A DNA stretch of 64,000 bases from NCBI GenBank assembly GCA_963752045.1, contig CAVVWN010000007.1, forward strand, positions 186,001 to 250,000, read 5' to 3'. This document shows positions 45,649 through 55,118 of this stretch, piece after piece. Below the pieces are notes generated by a model. The model ran no database searches. It worked only from the letters and a program-made list of their open reading frames with translations, and had not been told where the DNA came from. The position numbers were made by a program, and so were the translations under genes. How positions within the stretch are numbered: position 1 is the first letter of the stretch; every line of letters starts with the position of its first letter. The stretch is from DATKDF01 sp963752045 (GTDB lineage Bacteria; Acidobacteriota; Vicinamibacteria; Vicinamibacterales; SCN-69-37).

Positions 45649-46434
45649 TCAGAAGCGCCGTTCCAGAATGCGCGACCGCACCTCGTCGCGCGTGATGCGC
45701 TGCTGGCGGAATTCCAGCAGATCCTCGGCCTTGACGCTCAGCACGAGCTTGCGCGACGGATTCCGATAGAGCGGATTGACGACCGCGACGTCCACGCCGC
45801 TTGCCGCCACGGTGAGCCACTGCCCCGGCTGCAACTGCAGCACGCCAGAGCCATCGAGCATCGCGTCGATCAGGGCTTCGCGGACGTAGTTGGAATACCG
45901 GCGATCCGGATCGAGGCTGTCCGGGTCGCTGACGCGCTCGGCCGCCGGGTCGTCGGGCACGACACCCGTGCCACTGACGCGTCCGCTCGCGGGTGCGTTG
46001 GCGACCGGACGCTCGGGGCGCACGCCCTGCGGCCGCTGCAGCTGCTGAAAGAGCATGACCGAGGTCTGAAGGATCTCCGGCACCTGAACGTTGAAGATCA
46101 GGCTCGAGTCCGGAAGCGGAACCGCCTGAACGACCGGATTCGATGCCTGGGCGAGTACGACGTTGGGCACGACCTGCCGCGCCCACTGCGCGAGGCGCTG
46201 TCCGCCGCTCTCGACGGCCTGCCGCAGCATGACCTCGAACACGCCCGCCTGCCGCTTGAGCTCGGCTTCGACCGCCGGGTCCACCTGGACGGTCGTCGGC
46301 TGGGCGGCAGCCTGCGCGTCGGCCGGCGGCTGGGCGACCCGCGGGGGCTCCTGCCCGCCAGCCGCGGCCGGCACGGCGATCACGGTCGCCACGACACCTG
46401 CAATCAGCACTCTGTTCAACACGATCATCTCCAT
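45649..46434 (-). CDS. Exported protein of unknown function
   Basis: A 261-residue protein with a signal peptide (LNRVLIAGVVATVIAVPAAAGGQ). The mature part has a Gln/Ala/Pro-rich lead, a helix (VEAELKRQAGVFEVMLRQAVESGGQRLAQWARQVVP) and a C-terminal beta-rich region containing SNYVREALIDAMLDGSGVLQLQPGQWLTVAASG. I do not recognise the family. The start overlaps the ribosome-binding region in the end of the anti-sigma gene, five bases away, so the two are co-translated. Position in the ECF operon suggests an envelope protein whose level or damage is monitored by the sigma/anti-sigma pair, which is inference. Confidence 0.75.
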   Translation of the reverse strand: MEMIVLNRVLIAGVVATVIAVPAAAGGQEPPRVAQPPADAQAAAQPTTVQVDPAVEAELKRQAGVFEVMLRQAVESGGQRLAQWARQVVPNVVLAQASNPVVQAVPLPDSSLIFNVQVPEILQTSVMLFQQLQRPQGVRPERPVANAPASGRVSGTGVVPDDPAAERVSDPDSLDPDRRYSNYVREALIDAMLDGSGVLQLQPGQWLTVAASGVDVAVVNPLYRNPSRKLVLSVKAEDLLEFRQQRITRDEVRSRILERRF

Positions 46435-46438
46435 CACC

Positions 46439-47104
46439 CTAACGGCCCTGAATGTTGACGAGCTGTCCAAGAACATCGACCTGCTCGCTCAGCTTGTTCA
46501 GGCGTGTGGTCTGCTGCGTGAACTCGCGTGCCAGCACGCCCCAGGTGTCGTCGTGCCGAAGCTCGAGGGCGTCCTGCCTGAGGCTCACCTGCCGCAGGAT
46601 CTCGGCCTCGAACGCGGCGCGTTCCTGCGGCGTCATCGACACGCGCCGAAGTCCGGGCTCCGCCGACGTGCGGCTCGCGATCTCGCTCCGGACGAGCCCC
46701 ACCATACGGGCCTCGAACGCGGCCAGATCGGCCGACGTCAGCTGGGGCGCGGCCGGGGTCGCCGGCGTCACGGCCACTGGCGACGCCTGATCGTGGGGCA
46801 CGAGCGCGTGCGTCACGACGCCGCCACCGGCGCCGACGGCGAACACGGCCAGCGCCGCCGCAGCCATGGCCCACGCCGGAGTCGCCTGCCACCAGGCGAC
46901 CGGGCGAGCCGGCGCGAACGGACGCCACACCGAGTCATGGTCCGGCACGTCCCAGGCCAGCAGATCCTGCCGGACCCGGCGGAACCCGCCGATCTCCGCG
47001 CGGCACTCGCGGCACTCCTCGAGGTGAGACTCGATGGCGCGACGTTCCGCCTCGTCGCATTCGTCGTAGACATACCCAATCAGTCGTTCGCGATCGTCAC
47101 ACAT
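46439..47104 (-). CDS. Zinc-finger anti-sigma factor (ZAS type)
   Basis: A 221-residue membrane protein. Residues 1-45 form the cytosolic anti-sigma domain with the ZAS His-x3-Cys-x2-Cys motif in HLEECRECRAEIGGFRRV. One transmembrane helix follows (WAMAAAALAVFAVGAGGGVV, about residues 75-95), then a periplasmic part with helical heptads (FEARMVGLVRSEIASR... LNKLSEQVDVLGQLV) able to form a coiled coil. It would hold the ECF sigma factor inactive until an envelope signal arrives. I prefer the ATG at 47104, with AGGTG upstream, over a GTG nine bases earlier. It follows the sigma gene by nine bases. Confidence 0.85.
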   Translation of the reverse strand: MCDDRERLIGYVYDECDEAERRAIESHLEECRECRAEIGGFRRVRQDLLAWDVPDHDSVWRPFAPARPVAWWQATPAWAMAAAALAVFAVGAGGGVVTHALVPHDQASPVAVTPATPAAPQLTSADLAAFEARMVGLVRSEIASRTSAEPGLRRVSMTPQERAAFEAEILRQVSLRQDALELRHDDTWGVLAREFTQQTTRLNKLSEQVDVLGQLVNIQGR

Positions 47105-47113
47105 GGCTGGCAC

Positions 47114-47722
47114 CTATGAACTGCTTTCCCACGTCGCCCTCCTGAGGCTTGCCTCCTCCGCCTGCCGCCGCTCCAAGCGGCGACGAAGGACGGACAGGCC
47201 CTGATAGAGGCGCGTCTTCACCGTACTCAGCGGACAGTCGAGCAAGTCCGCAATCTCCTGAAAGGTCAATCCCTGGTATTCCTTCAACATGATGGCCGTC
47301 CGCTGCTCTTCGGGCAGCTCCGCCATCGCCCGGGTCACTGCGGCGGACATCTCACGCCGCGCGACGAGGTCTTCGACCGACTCGCCCGGCGCCGCGTGCG
47401 CATCAGCCAGGTCGACCGGATCGACCCCTTCCGGCACCTGGACCACGGGCGCGCGACGCTCGCGGCGCATCCAGTCGCGGCAAAGGTTCAACGTGATCCG
47501 ATAGAGCCACGACGAGAACTTCGCCTCACCCTTGAAGCCCCGCAGGCCACGGTATGCCCGCAGAAAGGCTTCCTGAACGACGTCACGGGCGTCTTCTTCG
47601 CGACCGAGTGTGCGGTACGCCAAGGCGTAGATCGGCCGCTCCCAGCGCACCACGAGCTGGTTGAAGGCGTCGAGATCTCCCGCCGTCGCACGGGCGACCA
47701 GTTCCTCGTCGGTCCGAATCAT
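47114..47722 (-). CDS. ECF-subfamily RNA polymerase sigma factor
   Basis: A 202-residue sigma factor of group IV. Region 2: FNQLVVRWERPIYALAYRTLGREEDARDVVQEAFLRAYRGLRGFKGEAKFSSWLYRITLNLCRDWMRR (residues about 20-87). Region 4: ELPEEQRTAIMLKEYQGLTFQEIADLLDCPLSTVKTRLYQGLSVLRRRL, containing the helix-turn-helix that reads the -35 box. It heads an operon with its likely anti-sigma factor, two exported proteins and an amino acid permease. Upstream on the same strand a TATACT -10-like hexamer lies at 47841-47836 without a good -35; I saw no ECF-type autoregulatory promoter. Confidence 0.93.
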   Translation of the reverse strand: MIRTDEELVARATAGDLDAFNQLVVRWERPIYALAYRTLGREEDARDVVQEAFLRAYRGLRGFKGEAKFSSWLYRITLNLCRDWMRRERRAPVVQVPEGVDPVDLADAHAAPGESVEDLVARREMSAAVTRAMAELPEEQRTAIMLKEYQGLTFQEIADLLDCPLSTVKTRLYQGLSVLRRRLERRQAEEASLRRATWESSS

Positions 47723-47938
47723 CCTTCAGGCGCCTGGCCCGCGACCGCCGGCCTTGGGGGCTCGATCGCGCGTCCTGCCCACTTAGACGGCAGGAGGCAC
47801 CGAGCAGTCGGTACGGGTCCCGGGATCCTCTGGCGAGTATACCGGTGAGCCGCCGGGACCCAGGCCGGCGCCGCCAATGCGGCCGGCGGGTGACCCCGCC
47901 GGCGGCGCGATGGTACACTTTCGGCCCGTTTTGAACGC

Positions 47939-49918
47939 ATGATTCAACTGACCGGCCTCACCAAGTCCTTCGGCGATCGCGTCCTGCTCGACCGGGTGAC
48001 GTGGCAGATCACCGACGGCGATCGCGTGGGCCTGGCCGGCCCGAATGGTGCCGGCAAGACCACGCTCCTCCGCATGCTCGCGGGTCTCGACGAGCCCGAC
48101 GCGGGCGCCATCGTCAAACCGGCAAGTCTGACGGTAGGGTATCTGCCCCAGGATGGGCTGGATCACTCCGGACGGACGCTCGTTGCGGAAGCCTCACTGG
48201 CCTTTGGCCCGCTGCTCGAGGCCAGGGCGGAAATGGCCCGGATCGAACATGCGCTGGCCGATCCGTCGTTGCCGGACGGCGAGCACGAGCGCCTGCTCGT
48301 CCGCTATCACGACGTGTCGGAAGCCTTCGAACACGGCGACGGCCACAGCATCGACCTGCGGGTGACGCAGGTGCTCGAAGGGCTCGGGTTCCGGCGGGCC
48401 GATTTCGAGAAACCAACCCAGACGTTCTCGGGCGGCTGGCAGATGCGCATCGCGCTCGCCAAACTGCTGCTCTCACGTCCGACCCTGCTGCTGCTCGACG
48501 AGCCGACCAACCATCTCGATCTCGATGCCCGCAACTGGCTCGAGAGCTACCTGACGAGCTACCCGCACGCGGTCATCGTGGTCTCGCACGATCGGTACTT
48601 TCTCGACGCGGTCGTCACGCGGATCGCCGAGATTTCCCTGAGGACCATCACCGACTACGCGGGCAGCTACTCGGCGTTTCTCGTCGAGCGCGACGCCAGG
48701 CTCGAACGACTGCGAACGGCGCGCCGCGAGCAGGACGAAGAGGTCGCGCGGATCCGGGCTTTCGTCGACCGGTTCCGCTACCAGGCCACCAAAGCGGCCC
48801 AGGTGCAGAGCCGGGTCAAGATGCTCGAGAAGATCGTGCCGATCGAGGTGCCTCCCGAACGCAAGCGCGTGCACTTCGCGTTCCCCGCGTGCCCCAAGAG
48901 CGGGCGTCTGGTCATCGAGCTCGAAGGCATCCGGAAGGCGTACGGTGACCTCGTGGTGCTCGACGGCGTGAGCCTGCACGTGGAACGCGGCGACCGCATC
49001 GCGCTCATCGCTCCGAACGGCGCGGGCAAGTCCACGCTCATGCGGATGCTGGCCGGCGTCGAGCGGCCCGACGCCGGAACACGCCGCCTCGGCCATCAGG
49101 TGGTCATGCAGTACTTCGCGCAGGATGAGGCCACCCGACTCGACCCGTCCAAGACGGTGTACGAGACGATGCAGGCCGATTCGCCGGTGGGCATGGTGCC
49201 GATGATCCGGAACATCCTGGGCGGGTTCCTGTTTTCAGGCGATGACATCTATAAACGCGCCGGTGTCCTCTCGGGCGGAGAACGCACGCGCCTGGCCGTG
49301 GCCCGCATGCTCCTGCGGCCGGCGAACACCCTCCTGCTCGACGAACCGACCAACCACCTCGACATCGACTCGAAGGACGTGTTGCTCGAGGCGCTCGCTG
49401 ACTTCGGTGGCACGTTGATCTTCGTGTCGCACGACCGCTACTTCGTCGACCGGCTGGCCACCAAGATCGTGGCCGTGGGGGATGGCGGCATCGAGATCTA
49501 TCCGGGAACGTACGAACAGTTCCTCTGGAGCCGAACCCAGCGCGCCGCCGCTCCGCCGCCGCCCGAGACAGCCTCGCCGGCGGCTCGGCGTCCAGGTCCC
49601 GCCGCGCCGGCCAGGCCCCCGGCGACCAAGAAGACCAGAACTGAAAGCTACGAAGAAAAGAAACGGGCCGACGCCGAAGCCCGACGCGAGGAACGCGCGG
49701 CAGCCGAGCGCGCGCGCCGCGTGGCAGACCTCGAGAACAGAATCGCCGACCGCGAAAACGCCATCCGGGACATCGAAGCGGACATGGCCACACCGGGCTT
49801 CTACGAGGACCGCGAGCGCGCCGAGTCGACGGCCGCCCGCCACCAGGCCCTGATGTGGGAGGTCGGCGACCTGATGAACCAGTGGGAAGCCCTCCAGACC
49901 TCTAAAGTCTCCGATTGA
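47939..49918 (+). CDS. ABC-F family ATPase
   Basis: A 659-residue soluble protein with two ABC domains and no membrane segments. First domain: Walker A GPNGAGKTTL, signature FSGGWQMRIALAKLL, Walker B LLLLDEPTNHLDLDARNWLE. Linker helices follow (about residues 230-300, EEVARIRAFVDRFRYQATKAAQVQSRVKMLEKI), the P-site tRNA-interacting region of the family. Second domain: APNGAGKSTL, LSGGERTRLAVARML, LLLDEPTNHLDIDSKD. The C-terminal tail (about 545-659) is Arg/Lys/Glu-rich and a coiled coil, as in Uup/YbiT relatives. ABC-F proteins act on the ribosome to rescue stalls or protect from antibiotics. A -10-like TACACT at 47914-47919 precedes it. Confidence 0.92.
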   Translation: MIQLTGLTKSFGDRVLLDRVTWQITDGDRVGLAGPNGAGKTTLLRMLAGLDEPDAGAIVKPASLTVGYLPQDGLDHSGRTLVAEASLAFGPLLEARAEMARIEHALADPSLPDGEHERLLVRYHDVSEAFEHGDGHSIDLRVTQVLEGLGFRRADFEKPTQTFSGGWQMRIALAKLLLSRPTLLLLDEPTNHLDLDARNWLESYLTSYPHAVIVVSHDRYFLDAVVTRIAEISLRTITDYAGSYSAFLVERDARLERLRTARREQDEEVARIRAFVDRFRYQATKAAQVQSRVKMLEKIVPIEVPPERKRVHFAFPACPKSGRLVIELEGIRKAYGDLVVLDGVSLHVERGDRIALIAPNGAGKSTLMRMLAGVERPDAGTRRLGHQVVMQYFAQDEATRLDPSKTVYETMQADSPVGMVPMIRNILGGFLFSGDDIYKRAGVLSGGERTRLAVARMLLRPANTLLLDEPTNHLDIDSKDVLLEALADFGGTLIFVSHDRYFVDRLATKIVAVGDGGIEIYPGTYEQFLWSRTQRAAAPPPPETASPAARRPGPAAPARPPATKKTRTESYEEKKRADAEARREERAAAERARRVADLENRIADRENAIRDIEADMATPGFYEDRERAESTAARHQALMWEVGDLMNQWEALQTSKVSD

Positions 49919-49923
49919 CCCAG

Positions 49924-50034
49924 CCGATTACATCTATGTAATCGGATTCCGATTCTGTAATCTGGCGGCGCACGCCTCCGGAGCGGACCCGATTTCACCG
50001 CACATATTCGTGCGGATGTCGAATTCGCAATTCG
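49924..50034. promoter_or_regulatory. Cluster of palindromes upstream of the NtrB-like kinase gene
   Basis: Three inverted repeats lie in the gap between the ABC-F and kinase genes. 49924-49945 has perfect 10-bp arms CCGATTACAT/ATGTAATCGG with a 2-base centre, followed at once by a partial copy (CCGATT...GTAATC, 49949-49962). 49998-50015 has CCGCAC/GTGCGG arms. 50020-50034 has CGAATT/AATTCG arms. The first is unusually AT-rich for this genome. They could be operators for the kinase gene, or the first could be a 3' hairpin of the ABC-F gene; there is no U-tract. Confidence 0.55.
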
Positions 50035-50087
50035 GGTACAGGCCTTGCCTTTACTCGGGCTGCGCACCGTCCGGGAGACAAGCCGCA

Positions 50088-51293
50088 ATGCCGCGAGACG
50101 CAGGTTCAACCGCCACGACCATCAGCCCTCGCAGGGTGATCAGGGCCGATCTCCCGGCCCGCGCCGGGGTAACACCCGTCAAAGCCGACCCGTTGCTGGA
50201 AGACCGCTTCTTCCGCCACATGGTCTCCCACCTGCGCACGGGGGTGTTGGCGATCCGACGAGATGGTCGGATTGCCGTCATGAACGAGGTCGCCTACCGG
50301 GTCCTGGGCCTGACGCCCCGGCCCGACGACCTCGGCCGGCCCTGTGCCGACGTCCTCCACGACTGCCCCGAGGTGTCGCGGGTGCTCCAGCAGGCGTTCG
50401 AGGGCACGGCGCTCCCGAACCGCGCCGAGATGCGGCTGCGCAAGACCGGACGCGCCATCGGCTTCACCCTCTCGCACATCAACGACGACGGCGGAGAGGT
50501 GGTGGGTGCGACGTTCTTCTTCAAGGACCTCACACGGGTCGAACAGGAAGAGGAGCGCGAACGTCTGCGCGATCGGCTCGCCGCCCTCGGGGAGATGGCC
50601 GCCGCCATCGCCCATGAGGTCAAGAACCCGCTGGCAAGCATCGAGGTCATGTCCGGCGTGCTCAAGCGGCAGTTGAACGACCGCGAGGACGCGCTCGAGA
50701 TTCTCGACGACATCATCAAGGAGGCCAAGATGGCCAACTCGATTGTCGTCGAAGTGCTCGAGTTCGTGCGGCCGATCCAGCTCCAGGTGGAGCGCGTCGT
50801 CCTCGACGACGTGATCAAGGACTCCATCACGCTCGCCGAGGGCAAGCGGCGCCGGGGCGCCGTCACGATCAAGACGGAGCTCGACTCGGACGTGCCCGAA
50901 CTGCTCGCCGACCCGCACCAGTTGCGCCAGCTCTTCTCGAACCTGCTGGCGAACGCCTTCGAAGCGCTCGGCGGCGAGGGCCACGTGGACATCACCGGCC
51001 GGCTTGAATTCGAGGATCTCGAGGCCGAGAGCCCCGACGCCGATCCGGAACCTCCGAAAGTCATCATCGAGGTACGGGACAGCGGACCGGGCATGAGCCC
51101 GGACGACCTCGAACGCATTTTCAGTCCGTTCTTCACGACGAAGCCGCAGGGCACCGGTCTCGGTCTGGCCATCGTACGCAAGGTCGTTGACGCGCACGAG
51201 GGACAGATCAAGGCCTCATCGGTGCCTGGGGAAGGCGCGACCTTCCAGGTCACGCTGCCCGTCGTGCCGTCCGAGAGGAGCATGGGGAGATAG
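50088..51293 (+). CDS. NtrB-like sensor histidine kinase (PAS-HisKA-HATPase)
   Basis: A 401-residue cytosolic kinase without membrane segments. A PAS domain covers about residues 40-150 (MVSHLRTGVLAIRRDGRIAVMNEVAYRVLGL ... VGATFFFKDLTRVEQEE). The dimerisation domain carries the phosphorylated His176 in AAAIAHEVKNPLASIEVM. The ATP-binding domain has the N box (QLFSNLLANAFEAL), G1 (VRDSGPGMS), F box (FSPFFTTKPQGTG) and G2 (GTGLGLAIV). The start is at 50088, preceded by CGGGAGA; the frame is open further upstream through the palindrome region. It presumably phosphorylates the NtrC-like regulator encoded two bases downstream. The signal is unknown. Confidence 0.9.
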   Translation: MPRDAGSTATTISPRRVIRADLPARAGVTPVKADPLLEDRFFRHMVSHLRTGVLAIRRDGRIAVMNEVAYRVLGLTPRPDDLGRPCADVLHDCPEVSRVLQQAFEGTALPNRAEMRLRKTGRAIGFTLSHINDDGGEVVGATFFFKDLTRVEQEEERERLRDRLAALGEMAAAIAHEVKNPLASIEVMSGVLKRQLNDREDALEILDDIIKEAKMANSIVVEVLEFVRPIQLQVERVVLDDVIKDSITLAEGKRRRGAVTIKTELDSDVPELLADPHQLRQLFSNLLANAFEALGGEGHVDITGRLEFEDLEAESPDADPEPPKVIIEVRDSGPGMSPDDLERIFSPFFTTKPQGTGLGLAIVRKVVDAHEGQIKASSVPGEGATFQVTLPVVPSERSMGR

Positions 51294-51295
51294 GC

Positions 51296-52714
<1,419 letters not shown>

Positions 52715-52718
52715 AACG

Positions 52719-53150
52719 TCAATTTCCTGGGCCGGAAGCAGGACGTCCCGCGGGCGCTGAAGTTCCCAAACGCCCCTCCTTCCCGACGGACTGCTTCTGG
52801 CTATCCCCCCCTGAATCGCCGGCGCGCGGGTGCGTCTGCCGGTACACGTCGAGCAGCCGGCCCACGTCGAGGTGTGTGTAGCGCTGGGTGGTGGTGAGAC
52901 GAGTGTGGCCGAGCAGTTCCTGGATGACGCGCAGGTCGGCGCCGGCCTGCAACAAATGCGTGGCGAATGTGTGGCGCAGCGCGTGCGGGCTGATGCCCTG
53001 GGCGATGGCCGCCTGCCGCACGTGCTTGCGCACGATGCGGTCGATGCTGCGCGGCGTCAACCGGCCCCCGCGCAGGTTCAGGAACAGGGCCTGCCGAGTG
53101 CGGGCCCGACGCGCGCCGGGCGCAGGACGGCGGGAAGCCGCCGCCGGCAC
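52719..53150 (-). CDS. xerC: Tyrosine recombinase XerC, C-terminal catalytic part (frameshifted)
   Basis: This frame holds the last catalytic residues of XerC. QALFLNLRGGRLTPRSIDRIVRKHVRQAA leads to ISPHALRHTFATHLLQAGADLRVIQELLGHTRLTTTQRYTHLD, with His-x2-Arg, the next His and the nucleophilic Tyr. The first 25 residues of the open frame are Arg/Ala-rich and may not all be real. The N-terminal part and the first catalytic Arg are encoded in another frame (52801-53769); the shift lies between about 53100 and 53165, where several G/C triplets occur. XerC with XerD resolves chromosome dimers at dif. A short Gly/Ser tail follows the domain. Confidence 0.85.
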   Translation of the reverse strand: MPAAASRRPAPGARRARTRQALFLNLRGGRLTPRSIDRIVRKHVRQAAIAQGISPHALRHTFATHLLQAGADLRVIQELLGHTRLTTTQRYTHLDVGRLLDVYRQTHPRAGDSGGDSQKQSVGKEGRLGTSAPAGRPASGPGN

Positions 53151-53769
53151 GCCGGCGGGCGGGCGCCTCGCGGCGGTCGGCCATCATCGCCCGAACCGCC
53201 TCGGCCGTCGTGCGGTTGAAGGGCACGATGCGCTCCTTCCGCCCTTTGCCGCGGACCCGGACGACGCGGCTCGCCAGGTTCAGGTCGTCGAGATCGAGAT
53301 CCGCCAACTCGCCAAGCCGCAGACCCGACGCGTAGAACAGCTCCAGGATGGCGCGGTCGCGGCGTCCGGCCGGCGTCGAACCGTCGGGGGCCTCGAGCAA
53401 CCGGGTGATCTCGTCATTGCCGAGATGCGCCGGCAGGTTCTGGTCGCGCCGAGGCGCGACGATGAGCCCCGTCGGGTCGTCGGCGAGGAGGTCCTCGCGC
53501 ATCAGATAACGGGCAAACGACCGCACCGCCGCCAGCCGGCGCGCGGCCGACGACCGGCTGTTGCCACGAGTGTGCAGCTCGCCGAGAAAACCGCGGACGC
53601 CGTCGGCGTCGAAGTGCGCGAGCGTCACGCCGCTCGGACGCACGCCGTGCCGTCCGGCCAGGTGCTCGACATACTGGGCGAGGTCGCTCGCATAGGCGGT
53701 TCGCGTATGCGGCGACACGTGGCGGTTGTAGCTGAGGAACTCGAGAAAGGCGCGGATGTGGTCCTTCAC
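52801..53769 (-). CDS. xerC: Tyrosine recombinase XerC, N-terminal part (frameshifted)
   Basis: The authentic part runs from a GTG at 53769, which overlaps the trmFO stop by four bases, to about 53165. It comprises the SAM-like core-binding domain (VKDHIRAFLEFLSYNRHVSPHTRTAYASDLAQYVEHL... SSAARRLAAVRSFARYLMREDLLADDP) and the start of the catalytic domain with RDRAILELFYASGLRLGELADLDLDDLNLASRVVRVRGKGRKERIVPF, which includes the first catalytic Arg and Lys. After that the frame becomes Arg/Pro/Ala nonsense. Removing one base restores a protein of about 349 residues, slightly longer than usual XerC (about 300). The gene order topA-trmFO-xerC is a classic arrangement. Confidence 0.82.
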   Translation of the reverse strand: MKDHIRAFLEFLSYNRHVSPHTRTAYASDLAQYVEHLAGRHGVRPSGVTLAHFDADGVRGFLGELHTRGNSRSSAARRLAAVRSFARYLMREDLLADDPTGLIVAPRRDQNLPAHLGNDEITRLLEAPDGSTPAGRRDRAILELFYASGLRLGELADLDLDDLNLASRVVRVRGKGRKERIVPFNRTTAEAVRAMMADRREAPARRRAGGGFPPSCARRASGPHSAGPVPEPARGPVDAAQHRPHRAQARAAGGHRPGHQPARAAPHIRHAFVAGRRRPARHPGTARPHSSHHHPALHTPRRGPAARRVPADAPARRRFRGG

Positions 53770-55118
53770 ACCAGCACCGCGGCCTGAGCCGTCCAGGCGT
53801 CGAGGTCGTCGAGGGCCCGCCGGCTCGTCGCGAGAGCCCGGTCCTTTCGGCTTCTCGGCGGCGCGTCGAGCGGCGGGATGATGCCGAACGTGATGTTGGT
53901 CGGGTCGTAGCGTCGCGGATCGGCGTGCGAGACGTAGTAGGCGAGCGCGCCAATCGCCGTCGTCCTCGGCGCGGCGACGGGCGGCAGGCCGAGCGCAAGG
54001 CGCGCAGCGTTGCGCCCGGCGACGAGGCCCGACGAGGCCGACTCCACGTAGCCTTCGACGCCCGACACCTGGCCGGCGAAGAACAGATCCGGCCTCGCGC
54101 GCGCCTGCCACGTCTCGGCAAGCGCCGTGGGCCCGTTGATGTAGGTGTTGCGGTGGATCATCCCGTAGCGCACGAACTCGGCGTGCTCGAGTCCAGGAAT
54201 CATCCGGAGCACGCGCGCCTGCTCTCCCCACTTCATCTGCGTCTGAAAGCCCACGAGGCTGTAGTGATCGCCCGCGAGCGTGTCCTGCCGGAGCTGGACG
54301 ACGGCATACGGCCGGCGGCCCGTGCGCGGGTCGCGGAGGCCGGCCGGCTTCATCGGGCCGAAGCGCAGCGTGTCGGTGCCGCGGCTCGCCATCACCTCAA
54401 TCGGCAGGCAGCCCTCGAAGAACTTCGTGTTGTCGAAGTCATGGCCCTCGGCCTTCTCGGCCGCCACGACCGCGGCCTGGAACCGCCGGTACTCGTCCTC
54501 GGAGAAAGGACAGTTGAGGTAGTCGCCTTCGGTGTCAACCGGGGTCCCGGAAGGTGACAGGCTCCGGTCCCACCGCGACTGGCGGAAGACCTTCGTCATG
54601 TCGATGGTCTCGGCGAGGACGATGGGGCTGATCGCGTCGAAGAACGCCAGATGGGCGCGCCCCACGAACCTGGCGATGTCGGCCGCGAGCGCCTCGGACG
54701 TGAGCGGACCGGTCGCCACGATCACCGGCGAGCCCGGCAGGGGATCCGGAATGGCCGTGACCTCGGTTCGATCGATCGTGACGAGGGGATGGCCCTCGAG
54801 TGCCGCGGTGATGCCCTCGGCAAAGCGATGGCGATCGACGGCGAGCGCCGCGCCGGCCGGCACGCGCGACTCGTCGGCCACGCGCATGACGAGCGACCCG
54901 AGCCGGCGCATCTCCTCTTTGAGCAGGCCGACGGCGTTATCGAGCTTGTCGCCGCGAAACGAGTTGCTGCACACAAGCTCGGCGAGCTTGTCGGTCTGGT
55001 GCACGGCCGTGGGCCGCACCGGACGCATCTCGTGGATGGTGACCGGCACGCCCAGTGATGCGGCCTGCCAGGCGGCTTCGCTCCCTGCCAGCCCGCCGCC
55101 GACAATGCGCACCATCAC
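53766..55118 (-). CDS. trmFO: TrmFO, folate/FAD-dependent tRNA (uracil-54-C5) methyltransferase
   Basis: A 450-residue flavoprotein that makes ribothymidine at position 54 of tRNA using methylenetetrahydrofolate. The FAD motif VRIVGGGLAGSEAAWQAA opens the protein. Family blocks include VHQTDKLAELVCSNSFRGD, LNCPFSEDEYRRF, FEGCLPIEVMASRG, LRFGPMKPAGLRDPRTG, GFQTQMKWGEQARVLRMIPGLEHAEFVRYGMIHRNTYI and GVEGYVESASSGLVAGRNAA. Length is standard. It overlaps topA by four bases upstream and xerC by four downstream. Two possible starts (55118, 55115) give the same protein bar one residue. Confidence 0.96.
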   Translation of the reverse strand: MMVRIVGGGLAGSEAAWQAASLGVPVTIHEMRPVRPTAVHQTDKLAELVCSNSFRGDKLDNAVGLLKEEMRRLGSLVMRVADESRVPAGAALAVDRHRFAEGITAALEGHPLVTIDRTEVTAIPDPLPGSPVIVATGPLTSEALAADIARFVGRAHLAFFDAISPIVLAETIDMTKVFRQSRWDRSLSPSGTPVDTEGDYLNCPFSEDEYRRFQAAVVAAEKAEGHDFDNTKFFEGCLPIEVMASRGTDTLRFGPMKPAGLRDPRTGRRPYAVVQLRQDTLAGDHYSLVGFQTQMKWGEQARVLRMIPGLEHAEFVRYGMIHRNTYINGPTALAETWQARARPDLFFAGQVSGVEGYVESASSGLVAGRNAARLALGLPPVAAPRTTAIGALAYYVSHADPRRYDPTNITFGIIPPLDAPPRSRKDRALATSRRALDDLDAWTAQAAVLV

